DNA from: Plasmodiophora brassicae
Taxonomy: Eukaryota; Endomyxa; Phytomyxea; Plasmodiophorida; Plasmodiophoridae
Assembly (NCBI GenBank): GCA_039704465.1
Contig: JASFAU010000001.1
Span: 186,001-250,000 of the forward strand
Length of the DNA: 64,000 nucleotides
Direction of reading: 5' to 3'
In this document: positions 22,037-33,700 of the stretch, piece after piece
Position numbering within the stretch: the first letter of the stretch is position 1
Layout of the letters: every line of letters begins with the position of its first letter
Notes under the pieces: generated by a model
Database searches by the model: none
Told to the model about the DNA's origin: nothing
Seen by the model: only the letters and a program-made list of their open reading frames with translations
Translations under genes and position numbers: made by a program

Positions 22037-24103
22037 TGGACGCGGCCAAGATAAAGGTCATCGAACGCTGCTCGTCATCTGCTTGCATTGCCTGACACGT
22101 CTTGTCCGTAGGTCGGCCTCCGACTTCAGCCTGGAACGGTGCTTGACTCCGCCCAGGTCGACCATAAGTTTCCGTCGGGGTCCTCGAATCGTTCCGTGTA
22201 CGAGGACCTTTGCAGGCCGCTTATCGGCAAGGCCCTCCTGGGCCACAACGTTGCCATAGTGTGCTACGGCGCCAATGCCGCTCGTGAACCGACGCTGTTT
22301 ACAGGCGGAACGGACCCGGGCGTTATGCCCAGAGCCGTTAACGACGTCTTCGACCATGTCCAGGTAGCCCGTGCTACACCTTTCGTTGGCCCGCCCTGAC
22401 ACCTCCCTACGTAGGTGAGCACCGATCGTGCATTCCTAATCCGATTGAGCGTATTCGCTGTTGCCGCCGACGGCAGCATAGTCGACCTTCTCTGCCCGGA
22501 CTCGTCGAGGCCCTGCCGACTCATCGACGACCGCCACGCGGGCGCCGCCGTCGACGGTCTGGCTGAGATTGTCGTCCCTGATGCACGGCAGGTCTCCGTC
22601 TGCCTCCAGCAAGCTCTTCGCGTTCAGTCAGCGCTGCAGCGTCGTCGCATCGCCATGGTCCACGTCTTCGCCGACTTGCACATTGAGTCCTGCGCCACAA
22701 TCGACGCTCCATGTCGCGTCTCCGTGCTGCGATTCGCGCGAATCGACGACAGCGATAATGGCATCATCTCGGTTGCAGACGCAATCGCCTCTGGTGCGTC
22801 GCCCGAGTACCGGTCGACCAACGTGACGAGGTTGCTGGAGTTCGCTATCGGTGGCAACGGGTTCGCAGCGTTCGTCATCACGTCTGGGACGTCGCTGGCC
22901 ACGGGGGAGAAGCTGGCGCGCGTGTTCAACCGCCCTGTGGAGAACACGACGGCGCCCGAGGACGTCATCCGGCAACTTCGGGTGGAGGTCGGCGAGATTC
23001 GCGCCAGGATGCAGCTGGATCGCCCCGGCGACAAGGTCGACGACATCGACGCCGGCCTGATGGAGGCACTCGCGACCAAGATGGCGCAGCTTCGACGAGC
23101 CAAGTCGGACACGTGGGCAGAGCGACGAAGGAGGTCGGTGACTGCAATGGACGAACGGAAACGGGTCCTGGAACGGGAATCGCTTCTGTTCGTGCTGGAT
23201 GAGCCGGTCGAATGCGATCCGGAGATCGCCAAGAGGACGTACAGGGAGCGGGACGCATTCGTCAGAGCGAGCCTGGCGTTCGCGAAGGCGAGGATCGAAG
23301 TGGACGGTCGGGATCCGAACGCGCCCGGCCATAAAGACCTCGTCGACGACCTGGCGCGGCAACGAGAGAAACTCGATAAGATCAGGGCGAACTTCAATTC
23401 GCTGGTCGAGCTCGCTGTCGAGGATGAACAGAAGCAACGCGCGCTGTACGTCAGCGGGCCGGACCTCGATAAGCTCCATGCATTGGCGGACGACATCGAG
23501 TTGCTCGACCTGGAAGCGCTGAAGGTTCGTCTGGTCGGATATCGCGCTCGTCACCGCATCACCGACTGATGATGAGACGCAGGCGGAGGATCCCAAGTTC
23601 ATCAAGATCAAGGGCAAGCTCGATAACGATTACAGGAACCGATGCAGCGAGATCTCCGACAGATGTAAAGGGGGGCCTGCCGAGGCGGCGGAGCGCGACA
23701 TCCTCGATCGCGAGCACCGTCTTATCGAACAGGTCCACTGTCGATGAGAGGTCTCCCGCCGACGAGACGCAATGACCGGTGCGCACAGTTGGAGAACGTC
23801 AAATGGGAACGCGACGAGGTCATCGGACGACTGATCGAGCGCGAGTCGCGCCATCGTGCCCAGAACGCGCAGATGCAACGGGAGATGCTGAACGTGTGTC
23901 GCGTCGGGACCCGCTGCGTTGCCTGCCGCGCGTGACATGTGGCGTAGGTGTTTCGGGATTACAGGGTGTGCCTCGATCAGCGTCTGCATCGTCTGGACGC
24001 GATGTATCGCGGGTTGCTGGATGATGCCGTCCGCGATGTCCTGCGCCTGCAGAGCGAGAAGACGACATTGGAGCGGCGCCTGCGATCCATGGGGCAATCA
24101 TAA
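22037..24103 (+). CDS. Kinesin-like protein lacking nucleotide-binding motifs
   Basis: Six exons (introns 22058-22111, 22364-22414, 23525-23582, 23733-23788, 23894-23947) give 597 residues. The start MDAAKIKVGLRLQP matches the kinesin first strand. Then NRSVYEDLCRPLIGKALLGH and NVAIVCYGA match the run-up to the P-loop. In place of GQTGSGKT stands NAAREPTL, followed by the kinesin-like DPGVMPRAVNDVFDHV. The switch I region (SSRSH) reads QSALQRRRIA, and the switch II DLAGSE region reads RFARIDDSD. The motor end STNVTRLLEFAIGGNGFAA and neck VFNRPVENTTAPEDVIRQLR are clear. A coiled-coil tail rich in Glu/Arg follows. The motor fold is probably kept without ATPase activity, as in Vik1-type pseudo-motors. 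Microtubule binding or a dimer partner role is inference. Confidence 0.8.
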
Positions 24104-24224
24104 AACATTATCGACCCATATTGGCTGCCGCTCACTCGCGAAAGATGTGTTCTGCTGCACAACGCCGAACTGTGTGTAATATTACGACGACCAAAGAGGG
24201 AGTGACTGCTGACGACGCTGAGGA

Positions 24225-24521
24225 TCACTCGTCGCTGTGCTCGCCGGCCTCCTCGGCGGCGGCCGCCGCCGTCGCCGCCGCCTTCTTGGCCTGGTCGTTG
24301 TACTTGGCCTTTTCCCTGTCGGTCATGCCCTTCCAGACGACGGCCGCCTGCTTCATGATGCTGCGCGCGTCGACGCCCTTGGCGGCGAGCACGGGGCGCT
24401 GCTCGGCCATGAACAGCATCCACCCGGTCGCCGCCCGCTTCGTCTTGCCAGCCTTGCCGGCCTTGCCCTTCGCCGTCGTCGTCGCCGGCTTGCCCGCCAC
24501 GCCCGCCGTCACCTTGCCCAT
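24225..24521 (-). CDS. HMG-box DNA-binding protein
   Basis: Intronless, 98 residues starting MGKVTAGVAGKPATTTAKGK, a basic Lys/Ala/Gly-rich arm. One HMG box follows: RAATGWMLFMAEQRPVLAAK, SIMKQAAVVWKGMTDREKAK, YNDQAKKAA. It has the typical Phe, Trp, Lys and Tyr positions of HMGB/NHP6 proteins that bend DNA in chromatin. It ends with an Ala/Glu acidic tail EEAGEHSDE. An ATG 60 bases upstream would add an unlikely leader. Convergent with the kinesin-like gene, 121 bases apart. Confidence 0.88.
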   Translation of the reverse strand: MGKVTAGVAGKPATTTAKGKAGKAGKTKRAATGWMLFMAEQRPVLAAKGVDARSIMKQAAVVWKGMTDREKAKYNDQAKKAAATAAAAAEEAGEHSDE

Positions 24522-25255
24522 GGTGTCCCGCGACCCGATCCAAACGCACCCGAATTCTGACTGGCCAAAAGTGCAGTTCAACTTCCGCTACCGACCGTTC
24601 AAATGACTGTACAGCCGTGGGGGGCCGTTTTTGGCCCCTCAGACTGGAGGTGAGCAGGCAGTGGCCACTGCCCGCCTTCCAAAACGTGGCCACGCGGGAC
24701 GGCGATGGCAAATGCGCGCGCGTCGCCCAACGCTGCCGACCCTTAATTCCCGGTCCAAAGAGGTTATGATGACACTGTGCGGCGCCGTGCCCCAGGTGGC
24801 GTGAATCGTCTGGCGATCAATCGATTGGCGCAGGGCTCATAAAAACCCGACAGTTATTGCACGGCTGCGCTCGAAGTTGCCGGTCGGCGGAATTACGTCT
24901 TCGACTGAAAACGGCGGCAACGACAGGGAAACTAGAGCTGGCAAGGCGCCATCGTTCTGGCCACGGTTAATGCCCGTCAACAGATTCCCGTCGTTTGTCC
25001 TCAGTAGACTACCGGCGTGGCTCATGCGATCGGAGAGATGAGTCACTGTCCACCGGACGGGTCCGGATTCGAGGAGGAGCGGGAGTCAACAGAGGGTCCA
25101 GCGTGCGGGTCGCTAGGTGACCAGAATACCCGATATCTATGACCCCGACCAACGTCAACAGGGGCAGATTCCAGCCTGGTGATTCATTTATCAAGTGCTA
25201 CGTAAACCCCCAAGGCATCCTGGTCGACACACCCCTCAATCCTGTCGCTTAAGCA
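24522..25255. other. Intergenic region, no supported gene
   Basis: About 730 bases forming the divergent upstream region of the HMG-box gene and the secreted-protein gene. No coding exon seen. A short inverted stretch near 24617-24636 (ggggggccgtttttggcccc) could form a hairpin; its role is unknown. Confidence 0.45.
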
Positions 25256-26011
25256 ATGGACATCTCATCAACGTTCTGGCTCGTCGTGGCTGTCGGCGCC
25301 AGTGTGGCCACGTCGCAGCCTTCAGACTTTTCATCGACTCCCTTCCTGGACCCCGCGTCACTTCCAGAACCACTGACAGACCCGAATCCGCAACGCTCAA
25401 ACAGTGTCGACGAAACATCGGCACAGAGCGACTCGACTGCCAATTTAGTGCCAGACATTAACCCCTCCACGACGACTGTCCCAATTCCTATCTCTAGCCC
25501 ATTCGAACTTCTTCCCGAAATGGGCACTACCAAAGATGTGAACCAGTTCAACGTGTCCAGTCCTTTCAACAGCAACGGGACGTCATCCGACTGTCCATCA
25601 GCTGGCGGCGTTGTGCGGAAAGAATCCCAACCTGACAGAACGGGTTCGATCGCGACCAACGAGGTCATGAGCGATGAAGATGACACGGCGCTGGACGACG
25701 TCTCATTGGAGATCATGACGACCAGCCCAATGCACCGCCACTACATCCCGATCGACGTCCCCGAGATGGACCAGAGCTGGGACGTCGACACCTGGCCCAT
25801 GATCATCGACGACGACGCTACCGACAACAGCACGATCGGCGAACCGGCATGGCAGTTCAACAGCACCACCATGGACCAGGACAGGGACGACGATTGCCGC
25901 ATGCACGAGGATCCCCTGAACAACACGAACCCCCGCAACGATGTCTTCGTCGTGCAGCCGATAACGCACGAGATATCCGGCGACAGCCCTTCAATGAACC
26001 GCACAGTTTGA
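25256..26011 (+). CDS. Putative secreted acidic Ser/Thr/Asp-rich protein
   Basis: Intronless, 251 residues. The start MDISSTFWLVVAVGASVATS is a convincing signal peptide with a likely cleavage near residue 20. The mature part is low in hydrophobics and rich in Ser, Thr, Asp, Asn and Pro, with several N-glycosylation sequons (NSTT, NNTN, NGTS, NVSS) and acidic runs, so it is probably extended or disordered. Only two Cys are evident in the mature chain. No family recognised. It could be a surface or secreted effector-type protein. Confidence 0.6.
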   Translation: MDISSTFWLVVAVGASVATSQPSDFSSTPFLDPASLPEPLTDPNPQRSNSVDETSAQSDSTANLVPDINPSTTTVPIPISSPFELLPEMGTTKDVNQFNVSSPFNSNGTSSDCPSAGGVVRKESQPDRTGSIATNEVMSDEDDTALDDVSLEIMTTSPMHRHYIPIDVPEMDQSWDVDTWPMIIDDDATDNSTIGEPAWQFNSTTMDQDRDDDCRMHEDPLNNTNPRNDVFVVQPITHEISGDSPSMNRTV

Positions 26012-26155
26012 CATGGCGCTGTCCCCTTGATATGCACCTGTGTGGTCACGGTGCGACGTGTGCAGCTGTGTGCAGTGGCCGATGGTGTGCGGACACGCAC
26101 CTGCCGCCAGCGGACACTGAACGGTGCGTGTGTGCAACGCGCCACGCAGTGCGCG

Positions 26156-27046
26156 ATGGCGGACGCGTACGATCTGCTGGGCGTGGCGTTCGGCGCCAGC
26201 GACCAGGAGATCCGGACCGCGTACAGGCAGACGGCGCTGCGCCTGCACCCGGACAAGCAGAAGGATGACCCGCGCGCCAACGAACGCTTCGCGGAGCTGG
26301 TCGCCGCCTTCGAACTGCTCAAGGACCCCGAGCGTCGCGCTGAACTTGATGCCAAGATCAAGGCCAGGATCGAGCGTGCCGAGCGGATCAGGCAGCAGTC
26401 CGCGGCGAAGCAGGCGCAGATCGCGGAACTCGAGCGAAGGGAACGCGAATACGCCGAGTCGCTTACGCGACGTGACCGCACCGACATCACGAAGCAGAAG
26501 ATCCAGTCGGAACTGGAACGATTCCGCGCTGAAATTGCCAAGGAGGAAGCCAACCGGCAACGGGCAACCGCTACTCCGACGCCGCCGCCTCCAGTCACGA
26601 ACACGATCTCGGTGAAGATCAGCAGGAAGCGCAAACCAGCGCCCGATGACGATGAGCTGGAGCGGGTGTTCTCGAGGTACGGCAAGGTGACCGGCGTCGT
26701 CCAGTCAAAGAAACGTCGCGCGCTCGTGTCCTTCGCTGAACAGGCCGCTGTCAACCTGGCCTTGTCGAGTGGTGAGCGCGAATTCCTGGACGGCATAGGG
26801 ATCACAGTCTCCGATCTCGACAGAGGCGAGACGGCAAACCCCAGAAGCGACGGTTTCGACGCCGCTGACGACGAGGAGATTGTCGGCGGGCGCGGCCCGA
26901 GCGTCAGCCCCATCCGCGACGGCGACATCTTGGAACCGCCGGATGACATGCCCCTGGACGACCTGCAGGATCTCGTCTTCCGACGACTAAGGGCAATGGC
27001 GAACAAGCAGGAACGTAAGCGACAGCGCATGGGGTTTGTACAATAG
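26156..27046 (+). CDS. DnaJ homologue subfamily C member 17-like (J domain plus RRM)
   Basis: 296 residues, intronless. Residues about 4-70 form a J domain at the very N-terminus (DAYDLLGVAFGASDQEIRTA, with the catalytic HPD in LRLHPDKQK). A Glu/Arg-rich coiled coil runs through about residue 145, and a C-terminal RRM-like domain follows (NTISVKISRKRK, ERVFSRYGKVTGVVQSKKRR, ALVSFA). This order is that of DNAJC17/Cwf23, spliceosome-associated Hsp70 co-chaperones, which fits an intron-rich genome. Start chosen because the J domain begins two residues later; an upstream in-frame ATG at 26027 adds Cys-rich sequence unlike the family. Confidence 0.88.
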   Translation: MADAYDLLGVAFGASDQEIRTAYRQTALRLHPDKQKDDPRANERFAELVAAFELLKDPERRAELDAKIKARIERAERIRQQSAAKQAQIAELERREREYAESLTRRDRTDITKQKIQSELERFRAEIAKEEANRQRATATPTPPPPVTNTISVKISRKRKPAPDDDELERVFSRYGKVTGVVQSKKRRALVSFAEQAAVNLALSSGEREFLDGIGITVSDLDRGETANPRSDGFDAADDEEIVGGRGPSVSPIRDGDILEPPDDMPLDDLQDLVFRRLRAMANKQERKRQRMGFVQ

Positions 27047-27107
27047 CCACATAATATACTTATCATATTCCTCTGCTTGAAAGCAGCCCGCTCGAGGCGG
27101 ACGTCTG

Positions 27108-28814
27108 TTACGGCTGGACAAAGAAGACCTTGTTCTCGTCGACCGTGACCACGAACGGTTTGCCGCCTTCGATCTTCAGCCCTTCGAACAGTACCGTTCG
27201 GGTGAACGCCTTCGGGTTCATCAGGAAGATCTGGTCGGGGGTTCCAGTCAACGAGGCATCTCCGATCGGGAATGCGCGCGCGCCTCACCTGATGCCCGGC
27301 CTCAGGTATGACGTATATTCGGCAGGTTTTCGGCGACGCCAGCTGGGCCCTGTCGTGAGCGATGTCGTACGCGTGCGTCCGGTCCATCCAGTCGTCGATT
27401 CCGTAGAGGAACGTGATCGGCGTCTCGCGCAGCGCCAGGAGACGCGGCCCCAGGGCGATACGCGGCCATGCGCCAATGTGCAGCAGCCGGGCGATGGCTC
27501 GATCGCCGACGAGCGGTGCTGCGTTCAAATGGTACACGTAGTCGCCGAGCGCATCCGTCTGCTCCTTGGTCATGAAGCTGCCGAATCGCAGGGCGCACAG
27601 GGCACGCATGGCCGCCGGCCCGAAGGGACCGAACAGGCGCAACAGGTCGGCCGGCGTCGTCCCGCGATCCTGGTACAGCCGCGTCAGCGATGGAGACAAC
27701 GGCAAGCCACAGGATTACCGACAGACCCAGAGCCAATGCAGGGCCCGAAGAAACAGGGACCGCCGGATGCGTTCGGCTTCTGGCCGCGTTGGCAGGCCGA
27801 CGGGCGACACCAGGAACAAGTGATCGACCCTGTCGGGATAATGAATCGTGTAGACGCTGCACAGGTACCCGCCCTGCCACCGCTGTTAGGTCGAATCCGA
27901 ATCGGGCCGGGCCCAACGCATACCATCGAGTGGCCCAGCAGATGGAACGAGGAGAACCCCATGGCGATGCGCCAGTTCTCCAGCGAATCGACAAAGTACC
28001 GCTCGGTGTCGTCGACAGACCGCGCGTTGAAACGTTGCTTCCTCGAGCTTCTCCCGAACCTGGCGAACGTGTCACTACTGCACATCGGGCATCGACGTGC
28101 ATCAGCGTACCCAAGCCAGTCGATGCAGTAGACCTGGTAGTGCTCAGCCAGCGCGGCCAGGGATGAGGCGAACAGCGCTTTCCCTGCAGCGTACCCATGG
28201 CAGCAGACAAGGACGGGTTTGTTATCGCTGGTCCTCGATACAACCAGGGTCGAGATGCCAGCAACAGTGACAGAAGTTGTCGGGACCTAGCAGGAAACGG
28301 ATTCAGCGCACAGGCGACAGGCCGGGCGTTAGCCGATTACGGAGGACGTCAGATCCAGCAGGCGTTTCTCGCCGTGCTCAAGATGTCTTTCCGTTGTACA
28401 AAGCCAGATGTCGCTGGCGAACACTTGCCAGGCAGTCAGAATCGCCACGATCGTCATGTCGGACTCGAGATAGGAGAAGTAGACGGTCTCGGCAATGCTC
28501 AGCGCGAACGACAGCGCCCATCGAGGCAGTGATGGGTACGCGAACCACAGCTGGAGAATCTGGATGATAATCCAGCGACCAGTACAAACGGCTAACCCTG
28601 GCAGTGTTCGGGACGGGTCAGGGATCATACTAAGCAACGGGAGCAGGACGTGCATCGCCGCGGCAACCTGGACGTTCATCAGGACCGCCCAGATAATCGA
28701 CAGCGACACCGCCAGCGTCAGCGCCGACACGGAGGCAATCCGCGCCGGCCAGTTCAAGCCATTGATCCGTTGCAGGAACCGTTCAATCGGCCCGCGAGGC
28801 GGTCGCGATGCCAT
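27108..28814 (-). CDS. Membrane-anchored ABHD4/5-like alpha/beta hydrolase
   Basis: Six exons (28814-28341, 28286-28111, 28059-27924, 27873-27727, 27669-27289, 27230-27108) give 478 residues in phase. Exon 1 encodes about 158 residues with several hydrophobic segments (VSALTLAVSLSIIWAVLM, AMHVLLPLLSMI, LSFALSIAETVYFSYL, VAILTAWQVFAS). The rest is the CGI-58/ABHD4 hydrolase: LVCCHGYAAGK (oxyanion loop), DWLGFGRSS, nucleophile elbow LLGHSMGGYL, TPITFLYGIDDWMD and catalytic His in PEAGHQ. The nucleophile is Ser, so it should be an active lipase/N-acyl phospholipase like ABHD4, unlike CGI-58, which has Asn. The family normally lacks a polytopic N-terminal domain; the splice joining exon 1 to the hydrolase (GTAATC donor, CTAG acceptor) is phase-consistent but should be verified. 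Confidence 0.8.
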
Positions 28815-29017
28815 CGACAGCCACCCCCCGAACCTTCACGGCCTTCGCCAAGTGGCCTGGTACCTATTTTTGGGATCCAGCCACCCCCATTCGCGGAAGG
28901 ACCCCCATGGCCACGCTGTCTTCCCGTGTTGACTGGATTCAACAATTCCTATCGGTCAACATTCTGTACATCTCTGGGCGCCAACGGCCATTCCGGCTGG
29001 TTGCTCCGATGGCTCAT

Positions 29018-30632
29018 TCATTGCTGGGGGTTTGTCGAATTCCTCAACCCGCTGGCAGATGCACCCTGTGCTGAGCCCGGGTGGGTGGAACCACGTAGTA
29101 ATACGAACTCGCCCGTCTTTGGTACAATCTCGACAGCGCGCATGGTAATTGCTTGCCGACGGGTGGATCGCGGTTTAAACATGGCGACACGGAAGGCGGT
29201 ATCCAGTGCACGTCCGGTGTAGGCGAATGCGAAGCACACGGTCCATCCCGTCGGGCTGTTCAGGAACTTTATGGACGCGGCGGAAAGCGCAGTTCCGAAA
29301 CAGACCATCATCGTTGACAGTGACATGCCAAGGGCGCAGCGGCTTAGGCGCGCCAGCAAAGCGTCCATGCCTTGGGCACGTCCCGCAGCGCTGACCGTCT
29401 GCGATTGCACCTCGCTGACGAACCGGTAATAGCGCAGGACGGAACCGAGGACATGAAGGCCCAAAGTCAACTGAAACAGAAACAGGATCACCGCTGCAAT
29501 GCCAGTCAGCGTGTCCGAGTAGTAATACGTCGACCATACGGCGCTGATCGATGTGTCAACCGCAATCGGTACGACGACCAAGACGATGAAGACCGTCGGG
29601 TAGTCGCCTCTGATTATGCGAGTCAGGAACGTCTTCGATTCGATCAATTCCAGGACTTGCTTAGTCCAGACCGATGCCGACAGCAGAGACGCCGCGAAGC
29701 TCCACCCGCTAAGCAGGGTCATGAAGAATTCAACAACAGGGAATGGTAAATTCGGCGTACTGTGGAGCCCATCGATGGCTACCACGATGCCAGATACTGT
29801 CGCAGTGCACATTTCAATGGCCAGGACAGCGTGGGGCAATCCGAATGAATGTCGAAAGTGTTCGGAACGTCTCGCCAGCGAGCGGCGCTCCTCTGGAACA
29901 GCGCCCTTGTACGCGTCATCGATGATTCGCATGTGAAACGCAAAGTAGACGATGGCAGTGCAGCCCAACCCCATCAAGGCAGTACCGGGAAGGATCCGGA
30001 TGAACAGTTGGTAGTACCATGACTCCAAGGTGGCCTTCCACATGTTAACGTCGGGCGATACGGTGGCGTTCTGCTCGGGTGCATAGGCCAGCAACGTCGT
30101 GTAGACATCGTTGCTGGGACCGATCCGCAGGAACAGCATCGGGAGGTGACGCGTACGGGCGCCCCGAGATCCGTCGTTGCTGTACAGGTAGTACGATGGG
30201 ACGTTGTCGACGGCGGGCCCTGGCAACGATATGGTTAAGCTCGCAGGTGGCAAACGCAGGTTGCTCGCTCACTGCTCACTGACAGATGGCAGCGGCCGCG
30301 CCGGTGGCGTACAACGCGAGGTAGATCGACTCGAACGAACACGCTGTGTCCGATGCGGATTCGCTCGTGATGACGATGATGCTGCCGGGCGCCCGCATCG
30401 GAATCGGGTGGCAAACATCGCCGCTGAACAGCACAACGATTCCGTTCCTGACGTTCGACGCGTCCTCGGGCTGGGGTCCAGTGAAAGACGTCACCGCTGC
30501 CGCGTATACGCTCAAGCGAGCTAGTGGGCTGTCCGGCGACGCGGATGGAAACACAAGCGAGCCGTCAACAACGACACGACAGAGTACAAGAAATGCTAGG
30601 ACGCGAAGCCACGAGGCACCAGCGGCGACCAT
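29018..30632 (-). CDS. Seven-transmembrane receptor-like protein with signal peptide
   Basis: Two exons (30632-30284 and 30219-29018; 64-nt intron with a CTTAACC branch-like site) give 516 residues. A signal peptide (ASWLRVLAFLVLCRVVVDGS) is followed by an extracellular domain of about 160 residues. Then come seven hydrophobic helices, for example TALMGLGCTAIVYFAFHM, EFFMTLLSGWSFAASLL, TVFIVLVVVPIAVDTSIS, GIAAVILFLFQLTLGLHV and GWTVCFAFAYTGRALDTAF, and a short polar tail. Topology is that of a GPCR-like or serpentine receptor. I see no DRY or NPxxY signature, so the family is unassigned. Confidence 0.7.
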
Positions 30633-30770
30633 GGGCGCTGCCCTGTCGAGCGATGGAGATTTCTTCGGGATCGGGTAGGTAGGTCTGGTCCCGCACCGTC
30701 CATTTGCTTCAGCGAGGGGACCAGGGTCGCCGTACCATTACAATCGGGTACCTCTCGATAACCGATCGTA

Positions 30771-33700
30771 ATGGGCGGCGGCGACGACGACGACGGCGAC
30801 CTGGTCGCCGACCTCGCCCGGCATCACCGCGCCGCATCGGCGCGGGGCTTGCGTACGCACACGCCGGTGCGGAACCCGTCCCCGGCGCACCGGCTGCACG
30901 CCCGACTTCACAGCCACGACCACGCCCTGCACACGAAATTCGTACCAGCGCCGCCGGCGACGCCGCGCCCGCCCCCGCTGGTCGCACAGCAACGCGAGTT
31001 CCTGTCCAGGGCGGTGCTCGCGCAGCGCACCCGGGACAGGTACCAGGCCCAGGTCGCCTATGGTGACACGGCCCCGGACGACGAGAAGGTCGACCCTGAT
31101 ACGTTCATATGTGCCGAGGCGCCTTTCCCCGTTAGCATGCTCGAGTGTAAGAACGCCATCGCCCGCACTCGCTCCAAATCGTCTAACGTTGGACAATTGC
31201 AAAGCGTATCGGAACCTGGAACGGGAACGACGGGTGCTTCGCGGGTTGCCTCCACTGCGATCCCAAGGTGGGGGGCTTCTTCTGCGTATGGGACAGCGGA
31301 TTCTGACCGTTTGCAGAGCGTGAAAGGCTGGCGAAGATGTCGAAGGAGCTGGAGGCCAGCGCTGGGGACGTCGGCGCTCTGGCCAAAGACGCGTTCAACG
31401 AGAACGGTCTGCAGGGTACGACGCAAGAGTAATCATACCTCTGGGACCAGCGTTGATCACGGCTTCAGGCGTGATCGACGTGTGTAATAACGAACAGCGC
31501 CTGTACGATGGCGTGTTCGCGCAGATCATCGAGCACGAGTCGGAAGTGTGCCACGAGCGCGGCCAGCTCCTCGCCAACGTTCGCGTGCTGTACCAGGAGA
31601 TGCTGAACGCCATCCCATTCTACATGCGGAAGGTACGCCTCTTGAATTGCCATTATGTTGGTCGTAACGTCGCGTTTAGGCCCAGGACAACGTCGATGGG
31701 TTGACGCACGTTAACGACGACCTAAGACGGGACCTGCATGATACCCAGATCCAGCTGAATGATGCGGTCGGCCGTATCGACGATCTGCAGCGGGTCGTGG
31801 ATGGCCACGAGCGGGAGCAGAAGCAGTGGGAAACGGAGAGACAGGCGTAAGTTTGAAACAACGAGGGCTGGAACCCGGGGTCTCACGACGAGCAGGCTGG
31901 AGAAGCGGCAGGCGGTGTTCGAGGACCAGTTTTTAAACCTGCGCCGGCAGTGGAACGAGCAACGTGACGTTCTCGATCGCAAGATCGTCACGTTGCTCGA
32001 CGAGAACCGATCGCTGCGGGATGGCAACAGGTCTGGACAGCAGCAATCATCGGATCCCGAACGTGCCAACGCCATCTCCGCGCGATGCGGCCGCATCATC
32101 GACCTCGCTGAGGGTAGAGTGCCGCGTGAGGTGCAGGCGCCGCCCCATATTGACACCTGCCGGAATAGCCCTGTTCGCTGGCCTGCCTGACGATAATGAG
32201 CCGGAACCAGCAGCGTCCGCCGAGGTGCCGATGGCGTCGAATGCTGACAGGGACGTCACTGCTGCGTTCAATGCTGACATGGTCGAAGACGACGATTCTC
32301 CTGCTGCGATGAACGACGACAACCGCCCAGCGGGTACCGAAGACCGGCCCGTGTTTAGCAAGGAGTGCCCAGTGCTTCCGAGCGCGCTTTCACAAGTGCA
32401 GACGATCCGGAAACCGTCAGTTCCATCTCTTCAGCTCACCAGGATCGCGGAGCACGCCCACGACGACGATCTGCAAGAAGAGCGGGCGGATCTGGTGGAG
32501 AAACGCGCTCAGCAGGCATCGCGCGTCGAACCTGTACCGTTAACGGCACGGCCGCTTCCCGAAGCACCAGACGTCGACACTGAGCACATACGCACAACCA
32601 CCAGTGCTCTGCCGACCTCCAGAACGTCGTCGTTGGCAAGCACCAGCGACAATCAAACCAGCAGCGTGCCCGCCACACCGCGCACATCATCCCGCACCGT
32701 CCCGCGCCTTCAAGCCGACCCGTCGAACGAAACCGTTCGCGTTCTGCCGGACGAACGCACATCGCAGGACGGCGGGCGCCGCTCCTCGCTGGCCGGGTTC
32801 GGTGACGACGAAGAGGACGAAGGCGCGGTGACGTTCCGCCCGGCGACCATGATGGATGCACCTCTGGTAACCGCTTCCCGACGCTCAAAGACGCACTCGG
32901 CGCCGATCGACACCGGGGTACGGCCGCGTGGCAAGGTTGATTCCCGTTCTACGTCGTCGTCCACTCGTCGCACACGCCGGGTGCGTGCCGTCGCGCCGGT
33001 CCACACACCTGACGGCGAAGTGCCGTCCGTGCCGATGATGACCGTACCCGCCGTCCTGAGGTTCATCGACGCCGTCCTGGACGCGGCATACGCGGTGAAG
33101 GTGGCGCGTAACGCGAAAGGGGTGCCCGTGGACGCCCCGCACCCGATCCGCCTGCGTCGGTTCATACGCGACCTGCTCCGGAAGCAGCACGGCCTCGAGC
33201 ACATGGTGCTCAGCAAACTCGCTGACGTCATGCGCGCCATTCGTGCGCACAGGCCCAGCAACCGGCTCGTCGACCTGTTCTGGCGGTTGCTGCAGCCCGA
33301 TGCCGTTGCCAGCGACGTCGACGTCCTGCTGCGCCTGCGGCACCTGTGCCAGTCGAGCACCGTCGGCGTTAAGATCGTCGTGAACGACAACGCGTACATC
33401 TGCGGGGATCGTGCCGCGGATATCGTCGCGAAGTTCTTCGCGGACGGGCACGCACCACCGCACCCGACGCAGACCGCGGTTGACAGCGCCCTCGTGGATT
33501 GGCGCGTGGTGCTGTCCCCCGGTGCGCAGGTCGTCTCGCCGCGTGCGCGCCCCGCGCTCACCGACCTGTTCAACCCGCACGACGTCCGATGGAAGACGCA
33601 CCCGAAGGCGATCGAGGTCGGCCTGTTCATGGCGATCGTCATGGACGGGATCGCGCGCGCCGATTTGGATTACGATCGCGACGCCTGGATCGATGCGGCG

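Noticed and set aside
25741..27705. 654-codon minus-strand frame running through the hydrolase gene and DNAJC17
   Set aside because: Only its first part is the real fifth hydrolase exon; the rest reads through an intron and is antisense to DNAJC17.
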